64,000 bases of DNA from Kappaphycus alvarezii. Its lineage: Eukaryota > Rhodophyta > Florideophyceae > Gigartinales > Solieriaceae. Under the pieces are notes generated by a model. That model saw only the letters and a list, made by a program, of their open reading frames with translations. It was not told the DNA's origin and ran no database searches. Positions 1 to 9,481 of the stretch are shown in pieces. The stretch is taken from NCBI GenBank assembly GCA_002205965.3, contig NADL03000498.1, positions 744,001 to 808,000 of the forward strand, given 5' to 3'. The position numbers and the translations under genes were made by a program. Position 1 is the first letter of the stretch. Every line of letters starts with the position of its first letter.

Positions 1-984
1 TACTGTGAGAGTCCGCAGCCTGAGAACCGGAGAGCGGTTGCGCTACAGTCAAGTAGCTGCCAATGCAGTGATCCATGTACGGCAATGAAAAACGCACAAC
101 GTGATTAAGTGCCTCTGTCATCGACTTCTCCTTTTACCTTTCAACCCTATTCCACATCGCACTGTAACCTCGTCGCATGCGCCCTGTCCAAATACCGAGT
201 CGCACCTTGCACCATGTTGACTGAAACCTCAGTCACGTTGGATATAACTCAAATCATAGAGTCTGCCTGCAGTACAGGAAGGGAAAGGGGTCTAGTTGAG
301 TAACAACTCCGGTGCAACATTTATTTCCACCCCTGACAAGCACTCTACAATGCGCTGCTAACATGACGTTTCATCTAGTCAATACTGAACCCATCGACAA
401 ATCGACCATCATTCAACTCGAAAAATTAGCATGGCAACCGGTTTGCACGAAAGCATCACCTTTAACAGGTTCCAATAGAGCTACGTCACCTAAACCTGTC
501 TTACCTCTCAATCTGCAGTCCCCGATCACTTTCGCTGTTCTGGACTCGACGCCTGCTTCCTTCACTTCGAAATGCCTGAATGTTCCGCCTCCACAGTGTG
601 TTACTTCTAGTGCCTCACGTTATGCGCAATTCATGTCACGGTTGAAAATCATCTCTCGTGCTTTCGTCAGGTCCATGTTATCTTGTCATTCACTCCTCGA
701 CTGATCGAGTGTATATCACGCTTCAGCTAGAGTGAACGTATTGTTTCCCCTTTTTGGAGCTGAGACAAACGAGTACAATTCAGTAGCAACATCGTCTAGG
801 CCAATCATGAATCTTGTGACGCGATTTTTAACTCCCAGCTCAGCCCTTGCTATCGACCTAGTCGAAATCCCCGCCACACTGCCCATGCCCTCCCTCACCA
901 TGTCTTGCCCTGGTGTCTTGGTTATTTTAAGATATTCCGTTATCCTCACGTCTCATCTCGTACCATTCTCCGACATATACAACA
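1..984. other. No recognisable gene upstream of vHPO-1
   Basis: About 1 kb of mixed composition holding several short open frames on both strands (up to 130 codons). None shows a motif, signal peptide or similarity to anything else in the window. It presumably contains the upstream control region of the haloperoxidase relic that follows. I saw no copy of the promoter unit found upstream of the two other haloperoxidase genes. Confidence 0.5.
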
Positions 985-994
985 TTATTTAAAC
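985..994 (+). promoter_or_regulatory. TATA-like element of vHPO-1
   Basis: The sequence TTATTTAAAC lies 99 bases before the first ATG of the haloperoxidase relic. The two other haloperoxidase genes have CTATATAAAC and CTATTTAAAC about 132 and 138 bases before their ATGs. Recurrence at a similar distance in three paralogues supports a core-promoter role. No transcript data are visible here. Confidence 0.45.
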
Positions 995-1083
995 AAACTC
1001 CTCTACTCTCAACCAGACTGTCTCGTCCATAGCTTCCACCGGTCATAAAACACCCTTCGATAAATCCTATCCGCTCCAACTCC

Positions 1084-2706
1084 ATGCCATCGTTTGCGAT
1101 GAATCTATTCCAGCTGGTCCCAACCATCCTTCTGCTTCTAGCCATCAACCAAACTTTGGCAAGCCCCACACAAAACTCTGCAAGGCAAAATCATCCGGAC
1201 ATAATTTCATCCACTCGCAATGGTCTCAACGGTGACCGTTGCGTATCGATCTCTGATTGCTCAAGCGGTCTCGTATGCGTCTCTGGTAACCCTTTGGGCT
1301 CATGCCAGCAGCCTGATTCACTTATCTCCTTTTCGCACTTTATTGTAAATCTCATCCAACTCGACTATACCGTCCAGCCTGGAGAGGATGGCCCAACTCC
1401 CCAGCAAGGGGGCCCCACCGTCACCTCCCGAGCAATGGCTATAATCTATCTGGCTGCACACGATGCGTTCGGTCTTTGCACTAGTCTATTCGAACCACGA
1501 ATCCGTGCACCATTCCAAGCCATTCTCAGGCGGAGGGCTCAAAGTCTCCTCCACAGTTTCGTCGTCACAGCCCGCCTGCATGACCGGGACCGTCACGACT
1601 TTGTCCAGGAACAGTGTGAGCTAGCCTCACTTTCCGCTGGTTACGCTGCCGCGCGTCTTTTTTATTCACGCTCTCGGAGAGTCATTGACACGGTTTCCAG
1701 TCGCGCTACCGCCGGCGCGGAACATGGCGTTGTCGCATTTGGCAGATCGACAGCGTTTTTTTGGTTCCTATCTCGTGGCTTCGACGGCTCCAATGTTGAG
1801 CAACTTGACGATATCTTTACTATCGATTTCTTGCGCCACCAACCAGATCCCAACTTCAGTATTGTTACAAACGAGACGGGATCTCAACAGAACTTCGGCA
1901 GATTTTGGGGGACCGTCGACCCCTTTGTTTTCGATGACGTGAGAACAGACGCTTTCTTGGCTCCATTTCCAGATGCCGACACCCCGGAATATAGCAGCAA
2001 CTTGACAGAGGTAAGGAAAGTTGGACAGCGCAACAACATGACTTTACCGGACGGGACGCTCCTCAACGACATCGGAACGTTCTGGGGTATGATGGTATGC
2101 CAGAAATAGGCGTTCCCCTCGCCTGTACTTGCAAGTGGTGCTTGCGGTACGAGAGCTACACGAGCACAAATTTGTCGACCAGCTCAGGATCCTAACAGCT
2201 GTGAATGGGGCGATGGCGGATGCTGGATCGCGGCATGGCTTTGGAAGTTTGAGTACGATCTGTGGCGGCCAGTTCTAGGGATCCGAATGGACATGACAGA
2301 GCCGGACTCAGAATGGAACCCGTTTGGGGTGCCTTTCAGTAACATTAGTCCTGATACCGTTCCCGAGTCTGTCGGGGTCAACCCAAACTTCCCAGCATAC
2401 CCGTCCGGTCATTCGACGTTCGGGACGGCAGCATTCAAGACATTGGCAAATCTATTGGGGGTGGCCCCCTCGGATATCAATCTGACATTTACTTCTGACG
2501 AGTTCAACGGGGTGACTATCGATGGAACAACAAATGAGCCTCGTCGAGTATTCACGCAGACACTGACACTAGCAGACTGTATTCAGCAGAATCAGGATTC
2601 ACGCGTTTTCAACGGGGTGCACTGGCGCTTTGATTCGATCGGTGGGGATATTGTCGGGACGAAAATTGCCGAAAGGGCAACCACAGAGTTCGCACTGGAA
2701 TATTAA
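1084..2706 (+). pseudogene. Vanadium haloperoxidase paralogue with three 1-bp deletions (vHPO-1)
   Basis: Family: vanadium-dependent haloperoxidase of the PAP2-like superfamily, which oxidises halides with hydrogen peroxide using a vanadate cofactor. The ATG at 1084 (or 1099) opens a hydrophobic leader followed by a Cys-rich motif (CVSISDCSSGLVCVSGNPLG) also present in the other two copies. Frame 1 reads to a stop at 2109. Homology to the copies near 34 and 60 kb then continues in other frames and returns to frame 1 before 2245. Comparison places single-base losses near 2087, 2116 and 2225, which together restore the frame. All cofactor motifs survive downstream: K-x6-RP at 2245-2271, PSGH at 2401-2412 and SR-x5-H-x3-D at 2599-2634. 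The translated shifted pieces (YDGMPEIGV, PRLYLQVVLA) are conserved, so this is not an intron. It is either a young pseudogene or an error-prone stretch of assembly. It is clearly more diverged than the other pair. Confidence 0.85.
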
Positions 2707-2825
2707 CTTTGCTTCTTACTGGTTAGGTTTAGTTTGCCGCATTTATTCCAAATCCTGCAACACATGGAGACTCGAGCAAATACGAATATGCGAAAAAGTA
2801 CTATGAGAGGGGATGTTTTGAGGGT

Positions 2826-2876
2826 AAATGGGGGTTAGTTTACTGTGGTAGATATGTGGGCTGGTACCCAGTAAAT
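2826..2876 (-). repeat. Repeat family D, copy 1
   Basis: This segment, including GGTAGATATGTGGGCTGGTA, is the near-perfect reverse complement of 46720-46775. In the sense direction it ends with CAGTAAACTAACCCCC, which resembles the terminal motif of other families in the window. It starts about 120 bases after the haloperoxidase stop. Confidence 0.7.
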
Positions 2877-2979
2877 TTGTACCGGAGCGTAGATACCGTA
2901 CAATGGCCAAGCCAATTGTGAAACCGTACAATGCGTCGAAAACTGATGATGGAACTCCAATCTACCAGAAGGTGGAATG

Positions 2980-3035
2980 GAGGCCTTTTGGTAGTTTTGG
3001 GTGTTTTAACTGTTCGAAGATATATTCGATCTATT
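2980..3035 (-). repeat. Diverged family B end fragment
   Basis: It contains TTTTGGGTGTTTTAACTGTT followed by GAAGATATATTCGATCTATT. This is the same order of blocks as the better copies at 4.26, 25.3, 28.3 and 38.6 kb. The guanine-rich extreme end is degraded. Confidence 0.5.
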
Positions 3036-3239
3036 ATGCCTCGCAATTATTTTGCAATCTGACAGGGGTATATCGTCGGGGGACGAGATACTCAGAACCA
3101 ATTACCCCAACGAGGAGGTGTTGCAAGCGACAAAAATGCTACCGTGGTATAGTTAAACGAACAAAGAGGAGTGGATAAGGAAGGCAGTTGAGAGGGCTAC
3201 AAGCAAGTATCAAAAGGGCGGGGTCAATCACTGATGCTC

Positions 3240-4060
3240 TGCGACCAGCGTAGGAAAAATGTTTCTTGGTTTTTGAGTTGACTCTAAACTTCCTACTACT
3301 CGGGACTTGACTTGAAGTTGTCTGCCAACTTGCTTCACCACTCCATGAGGAAGCAGTTTACTCAGCTTATACAGACTTTTGGCTACCCCTAAAGTCAGAG
3401 CGAAACTACAGAAGATACCAGGAAATGCATAAAAACACTTTTTGTGGATGATATACTCTAAACAAAAGATACTTAAGAAACGAACAATCGATCTGGTCCT
3501 CTCATTTCCCATTCTGTAGATCAGACCCAAACAACTCCTCCAAAATATCCATACTGCCCAAGCAGTCCCCACGAATATCTGCGAATGGCTCATAACTCTA
3601 AATTTCCTCCGGAGAGATATCTAAACCACTAAAGATGCCCCATCCGATTCTAGCATCGGGACCACATGGTCCCTACCGTTCAGCCTCTGCACTACCAATC
3701 CAACACTTCATACGTCTCCCTCCTCCTCACCCCCCTCTTTATCCTCCTCGTCATCCTCCCCGTGACCCTCATTCTCGTAGACCAGTTCCGGGCTGCCCAC
3801 TCCTCGCAGGTCTCCCCGGCTCCCTCCTCGACTTCCCACTACTTCCCCTCACCTACCTCCTCCGCCTCATCCTCGACGAACAAGCGACGCACGAATTCGA
3901 TCACCTTCTTTTTGGTTTGTCAGCGTGGGTAGTCATCACGGTCAGTAGGTCCGAAAGGAGTAGGGGAATGAAGTTTAGGTGGCGGGGATGGCGATTTTTG
4001 GAAATGACTTTGGAGGGGCATATGTTGTCCATTTTGGTCTGCTTTGGGAGTGGTAGGCAA
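3240..4060. repeat. Repeat family H, copy 1 (about 0.8 kb)
   Basis: Collinear with 5650-6450. Shared blocks include a segment around 3352-3383 (GGAAGCAGTTTACTCAGCTT, continuing with ATACAGACTTTT), a pyrimidine-rich centre and a block around 3945-4010 (TAGGTCCGAAAGGAG, then TTTTTGGAAATG). A 121-codon hydrophobic frame lies on the minus strand (3228-3593) and an 88-codon frame with one membrane-like segment on the plus strand (3666-3932). The copies match better as DNA than as protein, so I do not assign a gene. It could be an old transposon or the remnant of a duplicated membrane-protein gene. Confidence 0.6.
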
Positions 4061-4081
4061 TTGAGGGTGCTTTGTCTAACG

Positions 4082-4242
4082 CGGCCTGCCTGATGGTTGG
4101 CCTTAGGGTGGCCTAATAGGGAGCTTAGTTCCTTCCTCATTACTAATTTGGAATGTTCTTTTGAGTCGATTGTGATTGCCTTAAGTACTTCGGGATAGAG
4201 TCGAATATACCTTCCAGGGATAAAACATCTAAACCTATTACC
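4082..4242 (+). repeat. Family B retroposon fragment, about 160 bp, old
   Basis: Reading on the plus strand it matches the sense of the copy at 38.6-38.8 kb in order: a GGCCTGCCTGATGGTTGGCC block, a GGGAGC-TAGTTCCTTCC block, a TTTTGAGTCGATTGTGATTG block, and the end TAAAACATCTAAACCTATTACC. The terminal cytosines are mutated. The next family B copy lies immediately to its right in the opposite orientation. Confidence 0.65.
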
Positions 4243-4253
4243 ACTTTGTCAAG

Positions 4254-4327
4254 AAGGGGGAATGTTTGAGTGTTTTAATCTTGGAAGATATATCCGATCT
4301 ATCCCATGGTTTTCCAGACAACCGCTT
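4254..4327 (-). mobile_element. Short family B insertion with 10-bp target-site duplication
   Basis: The 74-bp element begins on the plus strand with AAGGGGGAATGTTTGAGTG and ends in CCAGACAACCGCTT. It is flanked on both sides by the exact 10-mer CTTTGTCAAG (4244-4253 and 4328-4337). The guanine-rich end is the constant end of the family. The other end stops well short of longer copies, so the copy is truncated. Confidence 0.75.
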
Positions 4328-4515
4328 CTTTGTCAAGGACAATGCAATATAAAATACAACTTTCTTTTTCTTGCTGGATTGTCAGGGGAAGGAATGGTGG
4401 CAGTCATACAACAACGAACTTTCGTCGCAATCAACCGACGAAAGCTCAGCCGCTCCTGGACAGGGTAGCTCCATAATCTTTGAAGGATGTAAGTCCCATT
4501 CCTGTTTGGTAAAGA

Positions 4516-4640
4516 CCTTTTTTGGTTCCTGTCCCCATTTCAAAGCTCGAAGGCTGGTATCCGGCGGCTTTCATCGACGACAAGGAGCTACTGAGAACTG
4601 TTGCCAGTCAAGTTATGGAGCGGGTTTCGGAGGTGGAAAG
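4516..4640 (+). pseudogene. Possible C-terminal endonuclease fragment of a non-LTR retrotransposon
   Basis: One frame reads LVPVPISKLEGWYPAAF followed by about 20 residues containing RTVASQVMERV. The same LVPVPIS(T/K)L-GGW signature occurs on the minus strand near 39.35 kb, and a W-HP-A pattern followed by an alanine-rich helix occurs near 30.76 and 38.87 kb. These resemble the C-terminal part of restriction-like endonuclease domains in non-LTR retrotransposon ORF2 proteins. Coding similarity stops where a family B end begins at about 4634. Function is inferred from pattern only. Confidence 0.45.
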
Positions 4641-4686
4641 GTTTGGGTGTTATTACTCTTGGAAGATATATTCGATCTATCCTGGA
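4634..4686 (-). repeat. Short family B end fragment
   Basis: GGAAAGGTTTGGGTGTTATT is followed by ACTCTTGGAAGATATATTCG and CTATCC, after which homology stops. It abuts the endonuclease-like coding fragment just upstream. I could not define a target-site duplication with confidence. Confidence 0.6.
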
Positions 4687-5084
4687 AGGGGAGGAATGAT
4701 CGGGTAGTTTACTTCGTCGTCTAATACTTCTAGCGGGCGGAATCTAAACGTAGTTTGGACAGAAGGACACCTTTTGGGGGAACCAAAAGGGGGAACCAAA
4801 AGGTGTTTTTTTGGAGCGACACTCCCCTAAAGTCGGTAACCTCCAATGAACCTTGTTTGCTCGTGGGCATCCCCTCTACTTGCTGGTGCAGAGGTGTGCC
4901 ATCTGCGCCTGCCGCAACATTTCACATACATGCACACTACAATACAAGTTGAACTGGGTTTCAGCTAACATATCTGTCACAGTAAATGAAAGCATAGTGT
5001 TATCCCGTTTCTAGTACACAGGGCTAAGTGTCTCTTTGCGTCCGTGATTTGCTCCTGTATTATGTATTATGAATTTAGAGACGG

Positions 5085-5165
5085 AGGTGGGATTGGCATA
5101 CACTGAGTGGTGCAAAGGTTGGAAGTCCTATGAACTTGCATTTAAACCATGATTCAGGATCTGCG
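5085..5165 (-). repeat. Repeat family G, copy 1
   Basis: Contains GTGGTGCAAAGGTT, then AGTCCTATGAACTTGCATTT, AAACCATGATT and AGGATCTGC. The same order occurs at 24388-24462 and, reverse-complemented, at 30140-30218. In the sense orientation the family ends with GCAGTAAACCAACCCC, akin to the common terminal motif. Confidence 0.65.
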
Positions 5166-5339
5166 GTGCGAATAACGGTCATGTTGTGGATATCAATCAA
5201 AAATGTTATCCATATTGCCATCAGCTCCGAAGGAAAGTCCTGGCTCCCTTCTGATTAGGACACTAACGGTTTCTTACGGTGAGGGGGCTGTATATATGCA
5301 ATATTAATGAGCAGAAGGGGCGCTCCTAATATAATGATT

Positions 5340-5409
5340 GTGGTTGTCTGGAAAACCTTGGGATAGATCGGATGTTTCTTCCAAGACTAAAACACCCAAA
5401 AATTTTCCG
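5340..5409 (+). mobile_element. Short family B insertion
   Basis: It begins at TGGTTGTCTGGAAAACCTTG, the same truncation zone as the 37.5 kb copy, and ends TAAAACACCCAAAAATTTTCC. The flanks share ATAATGA (5332-5338 and about 5416-5422), a possible short or decayed target-site duplication. Confidence 0.6.
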
Positions 5410-5649
5410 TCCAAAATAATGAGATAGGTCCAGTCAAGCTGCTTCCAAGCGATGAAATGTCATAGCGGAACTTCTGTTTGAGAAGAAAAGGTTGAATGTA
5501 AATGAAACCGCCAACTACCCAAGATGAGATATTTTGCAGGTTATTAAACTGCTGCAGCAGACATTAACTGAAAAGGGGGAGGAATGGTAGTGAATAAAGA
5601 GTAATATATAGTACCTAATTCTAAAGAGGAAGGCTCTTCACATTGCTTA

Positions 5650-6450
5650 GAGACTAGAGAAATGATAAAAGTTTTTTATTGGTTTCAGGTTCACTTCCAA
5701 CGTTCCAGACCTCTACAGAAGGAAGCAATTTATTTAGCTTATATAGACGTTTTTTACGAACCAAAATATCGATAGAAGTACTTAAGGCGCCAGACTACGC
5801 AAGGAAAGACTTAATGTGAAAGCAACTAGTTTGGCAAAAGATGCTTTACATAAACTACAAAAATCTACTCCTCACAATATTCTTCCTCTAGATTAGAATC
5901 TAGTAATTCCCTCAAGACATTAAAGATATCCCTGTAGACCCCACACAAACCCTGATTGAGTCACGATTTCCTACTCCTTCCTGCAAAGGATCGAGCTCAA
6001 CTAACTAACCTGGTCTGGATCTATGGCCGCGACCACCTGATCCACCCAATTCATTACTTTTCCTACCATATAACTCGGTTCGACATTTCTCTCTTCATCC
6101 CCGGATTCCTAGACCTCCCCTTCTTCATCCTTAGACTTTTCCTCGCCTTCCTCGCCTTCTATCCCGTACTACAGCTTCGGAGCCAATCACTCCTCGGAAC
6201 ATACCCTTTTTTTACCGTTTTTCTCCTCCGAGTCCCGTGCAACGCGCACTGTGCTTCAATCTCTACCAAATGAGGAACTACAAGCTCATTCTGGCGCGTT
6301 CCTTGTTTGTCGGTGGTGTTAGTCCTCCAAATCGGTTAGGTCCGAAGGAAACAGAGGGGAGATATTGATGGAGTGAGGATGGTACGACTTGGAAATGGGG
6401 CAAGAAGAGCGATATCCGTGCATGTTGGTTTCTAAAGTGGTTAAAATTAC
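5650..6450. repeat. Repeat family H, copy 2
   Basis: Collinear with 3240-4060. It has GGAAGCAATTTATTTAGCTT followed by ATATAGACG, a pyrimidine-rich centre and TAGGTCCGAAGGAAAC further right. A 105-codon plus-strand frame at 5956-6273 is hydrophobic but does not align as protein with the frames of copy 1. The two copies are direct repeats about 2.4 kb apart. Confidence 0.55.
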
Positions 6451-7741
6451 CCAAATTTTGTTGTTAGAGGGTCGTTGATACTATAAATCCCTCATTTGAC
6501 GAGTTTTGATACTGTAACAGGCCTTTATTATTAATTATGTTTAAAATAGGAAGAAATTGGTCTTGCAGTTGTACTTGCTGAAAATATTCTCTAAAACAGT
6601 AATTAATGGCGAAAATACCCTGTAGAAATCTTAATTATGAAAAAGGATAGTAGTATCGAAGAAAATCAAGTAAGTCGGGAATATTAGAAGATCAACTTCA
6701 CAGAGGGAGATAGTTGTACATTAACCGAGAAAAAGAAAAGATTATATAGAAACAAGAATCTTTTTCGGGTAAAAAAATCAATAAATTCTAGAGTGAAACA
6801 CCAGGATAAACTATTTCTGCGCGTAAAGAGAACACTCTCAGTATTATCTTTGAAAATTTGATTCGACACCAACGGTGCAATGTTATTATCTAATTCACTG
6901 CTTGTATCAACAGGCAAGGTCCTAGTTTTGGTGTAATCAACACGAAGAGTACTTTTTCATGTCGTTCCTTTCGCCTTGAGTCCCCGCTCATATTTTTATA
7001 AAAAATGGAGGCATGGAAATTTCATCATAATTATAGATGAGCAGGCTGATACTCAGTCAACTTTTAAGGTGATCTTGAGCATGAACGTGAAAGGTTGCTG
7101 GAGGCGCTGATGGCGCTTCACTCTACCAGCAAGTCGATTGGATGCCAGAAAGCAAATAAGAAACAGTGAAGGTTACCGCCAATGCAGAGTGTCACATTAA
7201 AAGAATACCTTGGACCTTTGAAACATCAAAAAATGGGGGAAAGTTAAGGGTTTTATTCTTGGAATATATATATTGGACTCCATCAAAGTAATTGATAGTT
7301 TCTGATGTTTTTGTAGTAAGTACTCACTAGTGGTCATAACACTCCATACTAAAATCCAAGTACGAATAATCAAATCCTGTCTACACTTCTACGCCCTGAG
7401 TAAATTTTTGTTAGTTATGAAGAATGCATCAATTTTAATTAATGATGATAAATAGACCACTACTGCCAAGTAGAACAAATAATGCGACTAGAAAGTGGAT
7501 GGGAGACTGACCTTGCATGAAGGGGATGGTGACTAACAGATATGGCAAGTTAATTTTTAAATGGGCAGAAGAGACGTGCAACAAGTTCGCACTGCTGGAA
7601 TCTAGTGGTGAGCTGGGGTTGATATCCATCGAGTGACGAGGGTCAGGTTTTTTTACGAAACTTGGCGTCCTTCGTTGTTTCTCTTCGTGTTGACATTCCT
7701 CACCAGTAACTTAGCGATTTCGTTACTCCCTTTTCATCTAG
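6451..7741. other. AT-rich stretch, no gene seen
   Basis: No coding motif recognised. A weak family B-like end occurs at 7232-7280 (ATGGGGGAAAGTTAAGGGTT followed by TTATTCTTGGAATATATATA). Short open frames here have no supporting feature. Confidence 0.5.
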
Positions 7742-7850
7742 CGTCCAAGCGATGCAGGCGCCACAGGTTTCCAGCCCTCGAGTACCTCCGTAGTTGATCT
7801 TTGAATACCCTCCACACACTTTAGTTCCATAGAACTCGTAAATATTTTCC
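7742..7850 (-). pseudogene. Repeat family E, copy 1: coding relic
   Basis: The minus strand encodes pieces recognisable in the copies at 33.1 and 52.6 kb: IYEFY in one frame, then, after a frameshift, VEGIQ and a GWKPVAPASL segment. Three independent copies keep the pattern LYELYSMA-KR-E-IQKLTTN...W-P/S-V-PASL, so the family once encoded protein. I do not recognise the protein. A transposon-encoded product is likely because it is dispersed. Confidence 0.55.
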
Positions 7851-8955
7851 GTTCCGTTAATTTATAGTAATCTACCAAGGAAAAATATGAAAGGCCATCT
7901 TGCTGCAATGTGCGCTGGAAGATAGGGGTGTGTTGTCAATTTTAACCCTTGATTTCAATTAAGTTTGACTTTTATTTAAGTCTACATAGATGGGATCTAG
8001 GTTACTTGCAACGTACATTACCGCAGCGTATGCGTCTGGGTGAAAGTTTCCGAACATGGGACTAGGAATTTTGAGGAGCCTGGATCTTACAATAGTCGCA
8101 TTGAACTCTTTGTTATTCCACCAGGTTGCATCGCTTGCTGCGTTTACGGAATTCAGCGGGTTTAGACATGGAAATGTTGAATCATAAAACTGGTAGCATC
8201 GCAACTGCGGATGCATTCCCTCTGAGCCTCTCACCCAAAAGTGACTTAGATCACGCCATTACGGCTAAACCGAATTCCGCCCGCCTGTGGCAAGGTATTG
8301 CTGCCTCGAGCTCGAACAGAATGAGCATCACTAGTTCTATACTGACTATTGAAAATATCATTGGGGCCACTTTCCATTTTTGGTGGCACCTATTTTTGCT
8401 AGTTATGTGCATAATTATGTATGTGCACAACAGTTCTATAGTGGAAACGGACGTTTCAAGATCATATCATTCTTAGAAAGTAGAGCTATGTAACTATTTA
8501 CACCTTGTGACCGACGAATATATATGTAAGCACTTAACATTTCGGGGTCACCCAATGATATGGGTATACGAGCAGTATATAGCTGTGCAAGTCGGCCCGC
8601 AAAGCACTACTTAAATCTGTTGCAATAAATACAGTAAATTTTATCATAATCTTTATTATTTTGATAAATTCACGGATTGATTTTGCCCCGACTTTGTCAC
8701 ATCGTCGCATATACTCCTGCATTAAACATCATCTGCAGAACTGATAATTTACAAAGCGTATCTTGCGGATGGTTCGCGCATGCGCAAGATCCGGTGTAGG
8801 AAGTCCCTTTATAGTGCCCATCTATTATTTGTTCCACGAAACAACACTCTCCGCGCAGTTTTAGATTAAAGAGATCTCAATGGCATTACTATGCTAATTA
8901 AGTATCCCTTATTAGTCTTGAAGAAATGTTGTGTAGGCTTGGCGATGACGAATAT
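7851..8955. other. No gene recognised
   Basis: Open frames at 7959-8234 (minus) and 8126-8476 (plus) overlap each other and show no domain, leader or repeat partner. Nothing else could be supported. Confidence 0.4.
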
Positions 8956-8959
8956 TTTT

Positions 8960-9345
8960 AGGAGGTGGAAATTAAGGTTGGCTTCCACCAATTCATTGTG
9001 CTGCGGGAGAGAATTGGAAAGTCATCACTGAAGACGAGTATTTCCATTGAGTATTCCTACGGATCGCAAAGGAACTATGTAATGCCCCTCCTACCTTCCA
9101 ATCTCTTATGAAAAATATTATGCTACGATCGCGTTGACATCTTTATGGATATTTCCGTAGACCATATACTCTTGTTTCGTAAGAGTAAAGAGGACGACTT
9201 GAAGCAATAAAGAGTGGTGCTATCATGACTACATTATGAAAAAATCGTACTTCTCCTGCAATAAGCGCACATTTGCGGACAAAGAGACAGAGCTTCTTGG
9301 GTTCTGGGTCGGTCGCGACGGCCTCAAGTCAACACAGCTAGGGTA
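8960..9345 (+). pseudogene. Ty3/gypsy reverse transcriptase relic
   Basis: Frames on the plus strand read, in order, ELCNAPPTFQSLMKNIM, then DIFMDISVDHILLFRKSKED, then NKRTFADKETELLGFWVGRD. In Ty3/gypsy reverse transcriptases the order is GLCNAPATFQ-LM, the YLDD-box followed by VFSK-S-EEH, and K-C-F---V-FLG. The order and spacing match, but at least two frameshifts are needed and the YxDD box itself is degraded (ISVDHIL). It is a short remnant with no long terminal repeat seen. Confidence 0.65.
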
Positions 9346-9400
9346 AGCGTTTATATATCGTAGCACCATCTGTGGGATCAAAGGCGCACAGGGGCAAATC

Positions 9401-9481
9401 TTTGTTGAGCTTTGGTTGAACCCTGGGTTGAGGCTGGCTGGTTTAAGCCGGCTGCTCCAAACCAGGGTTTATATAGAACTA
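9401..9481. repeat. Repeat family F, copy 1
   Basis: Matches 50291-50370 over about 80 bases. Shared blocks are TTTGGTT-AAC, GTTGAGGCTGGCTG, and CCAAACCAGGGTTTA followed by GTAGAAC or TATAGAAC. Both copies have the same orientation. Confidence 0.65.

Noticed and set aside
109..992. Overlapping 64-130-codon frames at the left edge
   Set aside because: Frames on both strands overlap, without leader, motif or repeat partner. Most likely chance or upstream non-coding sequence.
2085..2235. An intron in vHPO-1 instead of frameshifts
   Set aside because: Translation of the shifted frames across the interval gives conserved haloperoxidase sequence, so it is coding.
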